Shown piece after piece: positions 1-10,500 of a stretch of 64,000 bases of DNA. The translations under genes and the position numbers were made by a program. This DNA is from Flavobacterium piscis. Lineage in GTDB: Bacteria > Bacteroidota > Bacteroidia > Flavobacteriales > Flavobacteriaceae. The notes under the pieces are model-generated. The model did not search any database. It had not been told where the DNA came from and was given only the letters and a program-made list of their open reading frames with translations. The stretch lies in the NCBI RefSeq assembly GCF_001686925.1, contig NZ_LVEN01000001.1:1-64000 (forward strand), read 5' to 3'. How positions within the stretch are numbered: the stretch's first letter is position 1; every line of letters begins with the position of its first letter.

Positions 1-27
1 CCTAACAGGTTTTTAAAACCTGTTAGG
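1..27. terminator. Perfect inverted repeat after the GH13 gene
   Basis: Arms at 1-13 and 15-27 are perfectly complementary with a one-base centre. The repeat lies just past the stop of the minus-strand GH13 gene and could end the operon transcript. The window edge hides what follows, so any T-tract on the minus strand cannot be seen. Confidence 0.55.
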
Positions 28-45
28 TTTTGCTATTAACGACTT

Positions 46-1674
46 TCAATTTTTGTAAATGATAAAACCGTTTGGTTTCAGACTTTTTCCTCCCATTAAT
101 ATTTTAGCATTAGTCGGTACTTTTATTTCTTTTTTGGTTCCAAAATTAATTATAATAGTAATTTTTTCTCCTTCAAAAGATCTGGTAAATGAGATTTGAT
201 CTTTTGATAATTCAAGAGTTTCATATGTACCGTATTGTAAAACTTTTTCATTATTTCTTAAAGCTATAAGTTTTTTATAATCGTTAAGAATGGATTTTTT
301 TTGAGATTCCAAAACCTCAACATTTGTTTTTTTAGAATCCGGATTAATTTTAATCCAACTTCTTTCTTTAGAAAATCCCGCAAAAATAGCTGAATTCCAT
401 TGCATTGGGCTGCGTGATTTATCGCGATTGTGTTCGTTTCCTTCCAGAAGTGCTTCTTTTTGAGTTGTACCTTTTTCAAGTGCTAATTCATAATGTGTTC
501 TTCCTTGTATATCGACCATTTCGTCTATGTTCTGAGCAATAATATTATGCATTCCAATTTCTTCTCCATAATAAATAAACGGAACTCCTTTTGCGGTAAG
601 TATTAATGTTGCCAACGCTATCGCTCTATCTGGATTGCCGTTGGCCAATCGATCGATCATTCTGGGCATATCATGACTGCCAAAAAATAAGGTTGGATAA
701 TTGCTCATGTTTTTTTCCATGCTTTGCAATTCATCAAAAATACGCTGGCTCGAAAATTCTTTGATACTTCCAAAGTTGAAATTAAAAATAACATCTAATA
801 AATCCTGCGATTGATATTGTTTTAAAACCTCAATTTTATCGCTTCCAATTTCTCCCACAATAAAACGGTTGTCATATTCATTTACGGTAGATTTTATTAC
901 TCGCATGGCGTCTTTTACACCTTTTTGATCAATATCGTTTATATGTTCTTGTTGTCCGTTTTTTACCGGATTATCTTTTGTGATTCCGTTGGTGTTTAAA
1001 AAATTGATTACATCCAATCGAAAACCATCTACACCGGCATCGAGCCAAAAGCGCAGTACATTTTGAACCTCAACAACTACTTTAGGATTCGACCAGTTAA
1101 GGTCGGCCATTCTTTTATCAAACTTATGATAGTAATATTGATTGGTCAAAGAATCTTTTTCCCATGCTGTTCCTCCAAAAAAAGAGTCCCAATTGTTGGG
1201 ATCGTCTTTCCAGATATAATAATCACGATAAGGATTGTCTTTTGATTTTCTGGATTGCTGAAACCATTTGCTATCTGTAGAGGTATGATTAAAAACCATA
1301 TCAATAATAACCTTTATTCCTCTTTTATGGGCTTCACTTAAAAATGTATCAAAATCGGCTTTATTACCATAAGTAGGATCTACCTCGTAATAATTAGCGA
1401 TATCATAACCGTTATCAACTTTTGGTGAAGTAAGAAAAGGAGTCAGCCAAATACCTTTAATACCAAGATTTTTTAAATAATCTAATTTGTGAGTCATCCC
1501 TTTAAAATCACCATATCCGTCGCCATTACTATCGGCATAACTTGGCATATAGATTTGATAAAAAACAGATTCTTTCCACCATTTTTCATCAGCTACTTTT
1601 TTTTGAGCAATCGCCATGTTTGCATTTGTGATTAGGATAAAAAAGAATATAGAATTCAATACAGTAGATTTCAT
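46..1674 (-). CDS. Secreted GH13 alpha-amylase-family glycosidase
   Basis: This 542-residue protein is an exported alpha-glucan-active hydrolase or transglycosylase, probably periplasmic. A signal peptide covers about residues 1-23 and ends AIAQ. The four GH13 blocks are visible: DMVFNH (125-130), GFRLDVIN with nucleophile Asp221, VGEIG with acid/base Glu275, and SHD with Asp335. The YQIY start of the barrel and overall order resemble the oligo-1,6-glucosidase/alpha-glucosidase/trehalose-synthase branch, so alpha-1,4 or alpha-1,6 glucosidase activity is likely, but exact specificity cannot be read. It is the last gene of the locus, 153 bp after its neighbour with a palindromic repeat between, so it may be expressed somewhat separately. 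Confidence 0.92.
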   Translation of the reverse strand: MKSTVLNSIFFFILITNANMAIAQKKVADEKWWKESVFYQIYMPSYADSNGDGYGDFKGMTHKLDYLKNLGIKGIWLTPFLTSPKVDNGYDIANYYEVDPTYGNKADFDTFLSEAHKRGIKVIIDMVFNHTSTDSKWFQQSRKSKDNPYRDYYIWKDDPNNWDSFFGGTAWEKDSLTNQYYYHKFDKRMADLNWSNPKVVVEVQNVLRFWLDAGVDGFRLDVINFLNTNGITKDNPVKNGQQEHINDIDQKGVKDAMRVIKSTVNEYDNRFIVGEIGSDKIEVLKQYQSQDLLDVIFNFNFGSIKEFSSQRIFDELQSMEKNMSNYPTLFFGSHDMPRMIDRLANGNPDRAIALATLILTAKGVPFIYYGEEIGMHNIIAQNIDEMVDIQGRTHYELALEKGTTQKEALLEGNEHNRDKSRSPMQWNSAIFAGFSKERSWIKINPDSKKTNVEVLESQKKSILNDYKKLIALRNNEKVLQYGTYETLELSKDQISFTRSFEGEKITIIINFGTKKEIKVPTNAKILMGGKSLKPNGFIIYKN

Positions 1675-1707
1675 AAGATTATGGTCTGGTTATTTCTCAT
1701 CAAGTAT

Positions 1708-1800
1708 GTCATTTCGAAGGAGAAATCGCACTTGTAATTCGACAAAGATTAGAGTCTTTCTTTGCAGAGTTTCGAATGTGATTTCTCCTTCGTCATTGAC
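1708..1800. repeat. Dispersed inverted repeat, TTTCGAAGGAGAAATC type
   Basis: Two arms of about 23 bp face each other across roughly 46 bp. The 13-bp core at 1715-1727 pairs perfectly with 1780-1792. A diverged single arm of the same type (CATTTCGACGGAGAAGAAAT) occurs near 35752, so this is a dispersed repeat rather than a gene-specific terminator. Confidence 0.7.
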
Positions 1801-1827
1801 AAAAAATGAGAATTTAAATTCAATAAT

Positions 1828-3546
1828 TTACTTTTTTTGTTGAAACTTATAATCGACCACAATACCATTAACCAGCATTTTTTGACCTTCATAAGTTACT
1901 TTTCCATTAGCAGGAACACATACAATCACTACAGATTTTAAAGCTCCAATGTTTATTTTGGAAGAAGAAGAAACATTTCGAGCTATAAAACTCCCCGAAA
2001 CAGTATTGTATAAATCTAATTTTTTACCTTTTTCAGTTTTTATAGTTACTGTTTTGCTTGCTGTATATGGATTGTAATATAAGTAAGTAGGATAGGTTTT
2101 ATCGCTAAAAAAATCAGTAGCTAATAAATTCAATTGTAATATTCCGGCAACATTAGTTTCACGGATTATACTACCAAAGATCCCTACATGTCCGCTTCCG
2201 TAAACGCTAAACTGAGATTCTTTAGGATTTTCTCCAAGTACCCAAAGGGGACCATCGCCTTGCGCTACAGGACCTTTTAAGTCTTCATATTCTTTGTAAC
2301 TTGATTGCTTAATAATACCTTCATATCCAATTACTCCTTTAGTAACTTCTGCAAGTTCAGGAATAGTCTGGTGTTCTTTTGGCATATATTGCGGATAAAA
2401 AAAGCGAGAAGCGTTTGCTGCATTCAGCATCCATTTTCCAATTGCAGTTGCATACGATTGATCGTATCGAACCATTGGTATCATTGGCCAGGCCATATCA
2501 TAAGTATTCATCAAAAAACCATAGCCACCATGATCTACGGTACTACCAACAGTTCCAGAAATATCTATTCCGTTCCAATTGCCTACTAATACTCCCCAAC
2601 CTTCACGACAAATGGCCGTTCCGTCAAAAGTCCAGTCTAACATTTTATCGGTATTAAATTGCGTTCCTTCTTCAGCATTTATTCTGGCTGCTAAATAGGC
2701 ACCAAAGGGCATTAATAATTCGTAGGTTGGATTTGTTTTTTGCGATTCTAATGCAGATAACGCGCTCTTTGCGCCTTTTAAATATTTACGATCTCCAAAT
2801 TTTTTATAAGCCATATATAAAACCCACGCATGTCCTGCCGCAGCATCTGGTTGTGCACAGATGTTATTTTTCATTGGCATCATTTTGTTATAATCAAAAT
2901 AAGAATGATCATAGTTCCCGTTTAAGATTACATCAGCCTCATAAAATTTATCCGCAATACTTTTAGCAATTTCGGTAAAACCGGGTTCGTTTGGATATTT
3001 ATCATAAACGGCATAAAACAAAACATTAGGATAAACATCATACCACCAATCGCGTCCATAACCGCCACCTAACAAAGCAACTTCCGGACAAGTATTATTC
3101 ATCATAATATTCCAACCAGTATCTTTGTTGAAATAATTCTTTAACATGCCAACATAATTCAGATTTTGTTGTTTGCTTTTGTCAATTCCAACTAAACTTG
3201 CTCCTAAAGTGGCTCCCATTGTAGCCAATGCTTCATGAAACATTCCTCTATTATTTGATCCTTGTCTCACATCGGCTACAGCAGTGTACATTCCCACAAC
3301 ATCTTGCGGAAAATTTTTTTTGCTATTGTCCATCCACACCATTGGCCAGTATTTACCCTTGGCATTAAAATCAAAAACTGTTTGATCAAAAACTAACGCC
3401 AGTTTTTTATAATCGATAATTTTTAAGGGCTGTGGCAAATTAGGCATTTGATCGACACGAGATATCTGCTGCTGCTTTACTTGCGCTGTTGCTGCTAAAC
3501 TTAAAACGAACAGGCACGAAGTTGTAATTTTTATAAATGTATTCAT
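1828..3546 (-). CDS. Secreted protein of unknown family, probable glycan-active enzyme
   Basis: I do not recognise the family. The 572-residue product has a Sec signal peptide (about 1-21, ending ATAQ). A long Trp/Tyr/Gly-rich region (about 40-440) contains motifs such as GGGYGRDWWYD and DAAAGHAW, in the style of alpha/alpha-toroid glycosidases and lyases. A beta-rich C-terminal part (about 460-572) looks like the beta-sandwich often attached to such toroids. Acidic residues in the Trp/Tyr-rich patches could be catalytic. It sits between the MFS transporter (16 bp away) and the GH13 gene in a polysaccharide locus, which supports a role in glycan breakdown. Reaction and substrate are unknown. 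Confidence 0.85.
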   Translation of the reverse strand: MNTFIKITTSCLFVLSLAATAQVKQQQISRVDQMPNLPQPLKIIDYKKLALVFDQTVFDFNAKGKYWPMVWMDNSKKNFPQDVVGMYTAVADVRQGSNNRGMFHEALATMGATLGASLVGIDKSKQQNLNYVGMLKNYFNKDTGWNIMMNNTCPEVALLGGGYGRDWWYDVYPNVLFYAVYDKYPNEPGFTEIAKSIADKFYEADVILNGNYDHSYFDYNKMMPMKNNICAQPDAAAGHAWVLYMAYKKFGDRKYLKGAKSALSALESQKTNPTYELLMPFGAYLAARINAEEGTQFNTDKMLDWTFDGTAICREGWGVLVGNWNGIDISGTVGSTVDHGGYGFLMNTYDMAWPMIPMVRYDQSYATAIGKWMLNAANASRFFYPQYMPKEHQTIPELAEVTKGVIGYEGIIKQSSYKEYEDLKGPVAQGDGPLWVLGENPKESQFSVYGSGHVGIFGSIIRETNVAGILQLNLLATDFFSDKTYPTYLYYNPYTASKTVTIKTEKGKKLDLYNTVSGSFIARNVSSSSKINIGALKSVVIVCVPANGKVTYEGQKMLVNGIVVDYKFQQKK

Positions 3547-3562
3547 TTTGTAATTTTTATTT

Positions 3563-4849
3563 TTAAAGCAGATTTGCTGCCGTTGCTTCTAATACTTTAG
3601 GTTCTGTCTCTCCTTCTGGCGAAAGTTCTAATCCTTGTTTGATGATTTTTTTACTGATAAAAATTGAACATAATTGTAGTAAGGCGATGATTCCGATGGC
3701 ATATCTTAAAGCAAAATCTTCAGAAACCAGATAGTATAAAGTTAAAAAGGTTCCTGCACCTAAAAGCCTGCCAACATACAATCCTGCTTCATGATTTAAG
3801 ATATAAGTAAATTCGCCTCTTTTTTCTATACGAGATACAATATCAATTACTTTAAGTTGAATAGGGAAGTAGGCCAAATCCATTAAAGGTTTTGCAATAA
3901 GGAGTAATAACAAAAAGATTATCACGCCTGTTTTATCAAATAGTATTCCATTGAGACAAGCTCCCACCGCAAATAAAATTAGCCCTACTGAAAAGGTTTT
4001 GATTCTATCTGAAGGCTTTGAGAATCGGCCAATAAAATAAATGATGATGGCCGCCAAAATAGCACCAATCGATTGAGCTTGTCCCAGCGCACCTTCTTCT
4101 CCTAATATTTTAAAAATAAGCATTGCGGGCGCTGTTACCAGAAAACCTTGTGCTAAACCTTTGAATGTTGCAAGTGATAATAGTTTGTACCATAAAGGAT
4201 GAAACTTGAAAAAGATATACTTTTTTTGCGCAGGATTTTCAAATTTACCTCTATAACAAACTATAGAAGCAGCAATGGTTATTAGAAAAACGATTCCGGT
4301 GATGATTAGATAAGCCTGATGTTTGTCTGCTTCGCCTGTTTTTGACTGTATAAACCAGCCAATTGTTGCAGGAACTGCAATTGCGATTATAGTATAGATA
4401 AATGTTTCTAAACCATAGTAATAATTTCTGTTTTGATCGTTTGTTATAAACAAAGCCAGATAATCTCTATTAGACCAATATAGACCAAAAGAAAGTCCCA
4501 TAGTAATACCAGCGATACCAATTCCGGTTAAATCGAGTGTTTTTAATGACATCATGATAATCATGGAAACACCACTAAGCATCATTCCAACTGAATACAA
4601 TTTTCGGATATTAAAGTGTTTCAACAAAAAGCCGTTTAGCAAAAAGGTAAGCGGAATCCCGGTATAAATGGCCAACTGATAAATCACAACTTTAGAAGTG
4701 TCATTTGAGTTTCTCATAATGTATGCGGCAACAAAAATGTCGATTACAGGTAATACCAGTGCATAAACCAAGTTGGTAAAAATCAGTATACGGAAATTAT
4801 GGGTTTGGCTTTTAAAATGGTCAATTTCTGATATAAGTTTTTTTAACAT
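3563..4849 (-). CDS. MFS transporter, probable oligosaccharide importer
   Basis: A 428-residue inner-membrane protein with about twelve hydrophobic segments in two halves, as in the major facilitator superfamily. Charged loops such as GLLLKHFNIRKLYS match the cytoplasmic 2-3 loop region of MFS proteins. Its start codon overlaps the stop of the GH130 gene by one base, so the two are translationally coupled. Bacteroidota loci with GH130 phosphorylases often pair them with an MFS sugar permease that brings oligosaccharides to a cytoplasmic phosphorylase, and that role is inferred here. No substrate-specific residues can be assigned. Confidence 0.88.
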   Translation of the reverse strand: MLKKLISEIDHFKSQTHNFRILIFTNLVYALVLPVIDIFVAAYIMRNSNDTSKVVIYQLAIYTGIPLTFLLNGFLLKHFNIRKLYSVGMMLSGVSMIIMMSLKTLDLTGIGIAGITMGLSFGLYWSNRDYLALFITNDQNRNYYYGLETFIYTIIAIAVPATIGWFIQSKTGEADKHQAYLIITGIVFLITIAASIVCYRGKFENPAQKKYIFFKFHPLWYKLLSLATFKGLAQGFLVTAPAMLIFKILGEEGALGQAQSIGAILAAIIIYFIGRFSKPSDRIKTFSVGLILFAVGACLNGILFDKTGVIIFLLLLLIAKPLMDLAYFPIQLKVIDIVSRIEKRGEFTYILNHEAGLYVGRLLGAGTFLTLYYLVSEDFALRYAIGIIALLQLCSIFISKKIIKQGLELSPEGETEPKVLEATAANLL

Positions 4850-5907
4850 TAGTTAGTTTTTAAAAGTAAAAGAATCTTTTTGATCGAAAATTGTGCACCA
4901 CAAACAAATTCATCCGAAGCTCCGTAATAAATGCTAAGTGTATCTCCTTCCGGTTCTACAATATGGCCGTTGGTGAATACTACATTTCCAAAAAATCCGC
5001 TTAATTCATATTCTGTTGTAGGAACCATTATCGGCTCTTCGGTTCTTGCAATTACTTTCGAAGGATCATTCAAATCCATTAAAAAAGCACCTAAACAATA
5101 TTGATGATTTTCATTGGCACCATGATAAATTTCTAACCAGCCTTTATCTGTTTTTATAGGAGCAGCTCCTGCACCAACGCGTTTACTGTCCCAAAGTCCT
5201 TTTCTGGTTTTAATAATGCAATGGTGATTTCCCCAGTGAATACCGTCAGGAGACGAGGCCAGCCAAATGTAATTTCCACCAATATCTACACTACTTGGGC
5301 GATGTAAAGCATAAAACAATCCGTTTATTTTTTCTTCAAAAATGGCGCAATCCTTATTGTGTGCGGGTAATATCATACCATGTTTGGTAAAGTTTTTCCA
5401 ATTTGTAGTAGTACGTAAACCAACACCAACACCATTATCTGATACAGACGTAAAGGTTAAATAATATGTTCCTTCGATTAAAGCGACACGACAATCCTCT
5501 ATTCCAAAAGTTTCCAACATGCCTTCACCAACCAGAGAAGGATAATTTTCAGGTTCATAAAAATGATGCCCGTCTTCGCTGCACAACAGGCGTAAGTGAG
5601 AAAGTGTTGTTAAGTAATCAACGCCTTTATAATTAATAACTCTTGCATCTGTCGCGATTAATTCAGGATCATCTTTTGGAATTTCAATGATTTTAATAGC
5701 GCCGGTTTCTGTTAATATTGGAAAAGAAATTATATTGTCTTTTTGCTCTGGTCTTTCGGCTACACGTACTACTAACCAGGTTTTATTTTCATATTGAAAT
5801 ACTCCCGGGTTTAATAAACAGGTAATTTCTAATCCTTCTCTGCTTGCAGGAATATCTTTAGGTGATAATAATGGATTATCTGCAAAACGTTTTGCTATAT
5901 CTTTCAT
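4849..5907 (-). CDS. GH130 family beta-mannoside phosphorylase-type enzyme
   Basis: The 352-residue protein has no signal peptide and is likely cytoplasmic. It shows a five-bladed propeller with GH130 landmarks: NPGVF near the start, SHLRLLCSEDG, GIEDCRV (the Asp of this motif is the proposed catalytic acid of the family), NKDCAIF, LHRPSS, and GAGAAPI followed by YHGA. GH130 enzymes phosphorolyse beta-mannosides to mannose-1-phosphate; some members are plain hydrolases. The position directly before the MFS permease fits intracellular breakdown of an imported disaccharide or short oligosaccharide. Linkage specificity (beta-1,4 mannosyl-glucose, beta-1,4 or beta-1,2 mannoside) cannot be decided by reading. 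Confidence 0.9.
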   Translation of the reverse strand: MKDIAKRFADNPLLSPKDIPASREGLEITCLLNPGVFQYENKTWLVVRVAERPEQKDNIISFPILTETGAIKIIEIPKDDPELIATDARVINYKGVDYLTTLSHLRLLCSEDGHHFYEPENYPSLVGEGMLETFGIEDCRVALIEGTYYLTFTSVSDNGVGVGLRTTTNWKNFTKHGMILPAHNKDCAIFEEKINGLFYALHRPSSVDIGGNYIWLASSPDGIHWGNHHCIIKTRKGLWDSKRVGAGAAPIKTDKGWLEIYHGANENHQYCLGAFLMDLNDPSKVIARTEEPIMVPTTEYELSGFFGNVVFTNGHIVEPEGDTLSIYYGASDEFVCGAQFSIKKILLLLKTN

Positions 5908-5936
5908 AATTTTAGATTCTGTTTTTATTATAGTTA

Positions 5937-5979
5937 AAGAGTAACCTAATTTTTATTAAAGTTAAAAAGGTTACTCTTT
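5937..5979 (-). terminator. Hairpin between susD and the GH130 gene
   Basis: Perfect 12-bp arms at 5937-5948 and 5968-5979 flank a 19-base AT-rich loop. The hairpin starts 9 bp after the susD stop on the minus strand. It may act as a partial terminator or mRNA-stabilising structure that sets susCD expression above that of the downstream genes. Confidence 0.6.
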
Positions 5980-5987
5980 ATAAATGT

Positions 5988-7538
5988 TTAGTAGCCAAGA
6001 TTTTGTGTTAAAGTTCCTGCAGATGCATCAATTTCTGATTGAGGAATTGGATATAACATGTGTTTGTCCTGGAAATTTTTTCCGTGTGCAGTCATAACTT
6101 CTTTAGCAATTCCCCATCTTTTCAAATCACCCATTCTGTGGCTTTCAAAACCAAGTTCAGCTCTTCTTTCGGAGATTAACCAGCTTTTTATAACTGTTTT
6201 ATCCCCAGAATTAGGTCTGTCCGGCAATGTTCCGGCAGGCGGCGGCGGTCCAACACTAGTAACTACAATCGTTTTGGTTGGGTCACTTGGAAAATCCGGA
6301 TCTTGGCTCCTAACCGTAACAGTTGTTACTGTATTTCTTGCTCTTGCTCTAATTTGGTTTACAATGCCAATTGCCTCTGAATAATTGGTGGTTTCATTAA
6401 GTGCCTCAGCTTTCCAAAGTAAGACATCGGCATAACGAATTAATACTTTATTGTTTGGTGCGTCATCATCGCCTTTGTTTCCTCCATTTGTAGTGCCTAA
6501 AAGCTTATTGATCCATTGTTCAGGAACATTTACTGTATATAATTTTCTTGGATCATTTGGCTCAAATGACGCTAAAAAACCGGTGCTTGGAGCAAAAAAT
6601 CCCCATCCAAGAGGTGCACAAATTCCGTTTCCTCGTCTTGGATCAGCTTGTTTAATGTGGTTGTAAGAAAAAATAACTTCGTTATCTGTGTATTCCGTAT
6701 TCATATTAAAGTTATCAAAATAGTTGGCATCTAAATTATAAAAACCAGCTGTCTGTAATTCTGATACCAAGTTTATTACACCTGTCCAATCCTTGTTGTA
6801 TAAAGCAGTTTTTGCCAGTAAAGCAATAACTGCTCCTTTTGAAACTCTCCAGGGTTCTTTATCAGATGAATATTTTGAATTTGGAAGAAGCTTTTTTGCT
6901 GTTTCCAAGTCGGTCTTAATTTGGTTCCATACTATTTCTTTAGGAGCTCTAACAGCTTTTTCGAAAGCTTCCTGATATGTTTTTATTGGAGACAGTATTA
7001 AAGGAACATCACCAAAATTAGTTACCAATGAAAAATAATAATAAGAGCGTAAAAAGTAGGTTTCACCTAATAATTGATTTTTTCTTTCGGGAGTGATTCC
7101 TGTTATAGATTCAATATCTGGGTTTAATAGAAAACTTAAAGCAATGTTTGTTCTTTTTATACCTTCATAATTATATTTCCACAGTCCGTTTGGACCTCCA
7201 TTGGTAGAAGTAAAAGTAAAATTATTGATTTCATCCATCCATGGCTGATCTCCGTCAGGAGACCATTTCTTTTCCATATCATCAGATGCGATATCTTCTA
7301 TTATAATATCATTTTGAAACACTAAACCCGCATTCCAATCCCAATTTGCTAACTGGTTTAACTTATTGGATAACATATCGTAAGATGAAGTTACTGAGGT
7401 TTCTACAGATTTTAATGTTGGTCTGGAATTAGATTGTTCCATAGTCTGTCCGCCTACAGGATCTGTAGTTAGTTCATCTTCACAGCTTGTGAATGTAAAT
7501 AGCGAAATTATGATCGCTGTTATATATATGTTTTTCAT
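5988..7538 (-). CDS. susD: SusD/RagB family outer-membrane glycan-binding lipoprotein
   Basis: A 516-residue surface lipoprotein that binds glycan and caps the SusC channel. The N-terminus has a lipoprotein signal peptide ending FTSC (Cys19). The following region is rich in TPR-like helices typical of SusD, with YYFSLVTNFGDVPLI near residues 170-185 and the C-terminal block RRAELGFESHRMGDLKRWG plus LYPIPQSEID that marks the RagB/SusD family. It follows susC with a 10-bp gap, so they form one transcript. The protein around 400-445 carries a Pro/Gly-rich insertion (VGPPPPAG), probably a surface loop. Confidence 0.96.
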   Translation of the reverse strand: MKNIYITAIIISLFTFTSCEDELTTDPVGGQTMEQSNSRPTLKSVETSVTSSYDMLSNKLNQLANWDWNAGLVFQNDIIIEDIASDDMEKKWSPDGDQPWMDEINNFTFTSTNGGPNGLWKYNYEGIKRTNIALSFLLNPDIESITGITPERKNQLLGETYFLRSYYYFSLVTNFGDVPLILSPIKTYQEAFEKAVRAPKEIVWNQIKTDLETAKKLLPNSKYSSDKEPWRVSKGAVIALLAKTALYNKDWTGVINLVSELQTAGFYNLDANYFDNFNMNTEYTDNEVIFSYNHIKQADPRRGNGICAPLGWGFFAPSTGFLASFEPNDPRKLYTVNVPEQWINKLLGTTNGGNKGDDDAPNNKVLIRYADVLLWKAEALNETTNYSEAIGIVNQIRARARNTVTTVTVRSQDPDFPSDPTKTIVVTSVGPPPPAGTLPDRPNSGDKTVIKSWLISERRAELGFESHRMGDLKRWGIAKEVMTAHGKNFQDKHMLYPIPQSEIDASAGTLTQNLGY

Positions 7539-7548
7539 GGTTAGTTTA

Positions 7549-10500
7549 TTATATTTTAAATTTTAAACCCATTAGTATTGAAGTAGATTGCGGGTAAGTT
7601 CCCTGATCTATTAAAGAAGTTGATTCTGGATCTAAACCCGTATATTTTGTAAAAGTTAATAGGTTTTGCCCAGAGACATATAATCTTAAATATCTGTCAC
7701 CAATTATTTTAGGGTCTAACGTATATCCAATTTCAAGATTTTTTAATCTTAAATACGACGCATCTTCAACAAATACGCTTGAAATTTGACTTCCACCATT
7801 ATCATTCATTGTATTTCGGGGAGTTGTGTTACTCGTGCCTTCTCCATTCCAAGCGCTTAATACTGCGGTTGTTGAATTGAAAGGACGGCTGTCATAATCT
7901 AAAATTTGTTTTAAATCATTGTAGCGATCTACACCTGAAACTCCTTGAAAAAGAAATGACATATCAAATCTTTTATATTCTGCATTAAATGAAAATCCGT
8001 ACGTTATTTTTGGAATCGGACTTCCTATAAATTTTCTATCATCTGCATTAATTTGTCCGTCTCCGTTTATATCTTTAAATTTAATATCACCTGGTTTTGC
8101 TCCGTTTGTATTTGAGTACAGAGTAGAATTTATTTCTGCCTGATTTTGATAAATACCATCAAATTTTAGTCCGTAATAAGAACTTATTGGTTGTCCTACA
8201 ACTGTTTTGGTATGTGTTTTATCATCGGTAATCTCGGTAACATATTGCTGTAGTTTTTCAACATTATTTTTTAGAGTTGCAATATTTCCGCTGATTCCGT
8301 ATTTAAATTCGTGATCATTGTTTTGAAAATTAGCTCCATACTCAAATCCTTTATTACTTACAATTCCTGCATTAACATATGTTTTATCAATTTGGCCAAC
8401 TGTTGAAGATGGTAATCCTACCGCTAATAAAATATCATTTGTAGTTTTGTCAAAATAATCAACAGTAAAAGTCAGTTTATTTTCGAAAATACCTAAATCA
8501 AGACCTAAGTTGGTTTGTGTAGTAGTTTCCCATTTTAAATCTGGATTACCATAACGAACTACTTTAATGATTCCTCCAGTTTCAGTAATCAGAGTTTCGT
8601 AGGCATTGTTAGGGATTTCCTGATTTCCTGATTGTCCCCAGCTGGCTCTCCATTTTAAATTAGAAACCCATTTCGTATTTTCCATGAATTTTTCTTTAGA
8701 CATTGCCCAGCCTCCAGATACCGAAGGAAAAAATCCCCATTTATTATTTGGTCCAAAACGGGAGGAACCATCTGCTCTTATAGTTCCTGAAACAAAATAT
8801 TTATTGTTATATCCATAATTCGCAGAACCAAAAAAGGAAATAAGATTCCACATTTGGGCTGATCCTGAACTGTTTTTATCAGTATCACTTCCGTAATCAA
8901 GATAACGGAAAGGGTCTGTTGTATTATTATAATTTGTTCTGCTTCCGCCTACAGCAGATTGATTGTAACTAACGGTTTCTTCTCCTAATAACGCATTGAT
9001 GCTATGCTTCTCTGCAATAGTTTTAGTGTAATTTAATGTATTTGTGAAAGTAAAAGTTGTAGCTTCTCCACGATTTTCGTTTAAGTTAGAAGGTCTGTTC
9101 TGCCTGCCTTGTCCTGGATACAATTCGTTTGGATCATTGTCATTATCATCGCCATAATTTTCTCCAAAAGCCTTGTTGTGGTCAAAAGTGATTTCTGCTC
9201 CAAAATTACTTCTGAATTTCAATGATTTATCAGCTAAAAAAGTATATTCTCCATATACATTACCAAATGTTTTAAATAAAGATCTTACATCATCTGTATA
9301 ATTGACTATCGCAATTGGATTTGAAGTTAGTTCATAATTACGGCTCCAACCCCCATTAGGATTGTTGTTTAAGTAGAAAGGAAGATCGGTATAAGGATTA
9401 TTTTCTTTATATGTTGGATCATTTACATCTTTATAAACTCCTAATACAGGAGGACGTAGTAAAGCATGTCTAATTACTCCCGGAGCGTCTCCGCTTGAAG
9501 ACATTTTATCTTGTTTGCTGCTTGTAATTTGAAAGTTTGTTCCAACTTTAAAGCGATCAGTAACATCGGTATTGATATTAGCTCTAAAATTAATACGCTT
9601 ATAAGTATCTTTATCGCCCACAACAATACCATTTTGCCCAAAATAACCACCAGATATTAAATATTGTGTTTTTTCTGAACCTCCACTAAAGGAAAGCTGT
9701 ACATTGTCTGTTTTTCCTGCTCCAAACAATTGAGTTAACCAATTCGTATCTGATAATGGTATTCCGTTAACATTTCCGTTTGCTCTGTCGATACTATAAG
9801 GACTTGGACTATTTACAGGATTATTGTTAGTGTTATGCCAAGCTTGATCCATTACTGTTAAATACTGATTTGTATTTAGCATTTTAGGTAAGTTTGTGGC
9901 AAAACTGGTTCCAGAATAGTACTCTACATCAATATTCGATTTTCCTTTTAGACCACTTTTGGTAGTTAGGATTACTACACCTCCTGCAGACCTAGATCCA
10001 TAAATAGCAGTTGCAGCAGCATCTTTTAAAACGGTCATCGATTTTACATCGGACATATTCAAGAAAGAAATATCGCGCGTGGCGACACCGTCTACAACGT
10101 ATAATACTTCATTGTTTCCTAAAGTTCCTTCGCCTCTAATACGTATTTTAAGTCCATCCCCAGGCGCACCTGTATTGGCTGAAACCGAAACACCGGCAAC
10201 CTGTCCTTGTAGTGCCTGACCAACATCAGATACTTTTGTTTTAGATAATTCAGCCATATCTATTGTGGCAACTGCACCTGTTATTGCCGATTTTTTCTCA
10301 CTGGTATACCCTACAACAACCACCTCGTTTAAAGTATTTGTATCTGTAATAAGAGTAATATTAAGTTCTTTTTTACCCGCTACAGGCACTTCTTGAGTCT
10401 GATATCCTATGTAACTGAAAACCAAAATAGCATTTGGACCTACATTTGTAAGGGTATAATTACCATCAAAATCAGTTGTAGCATAATTGGAAGTTCCCTT

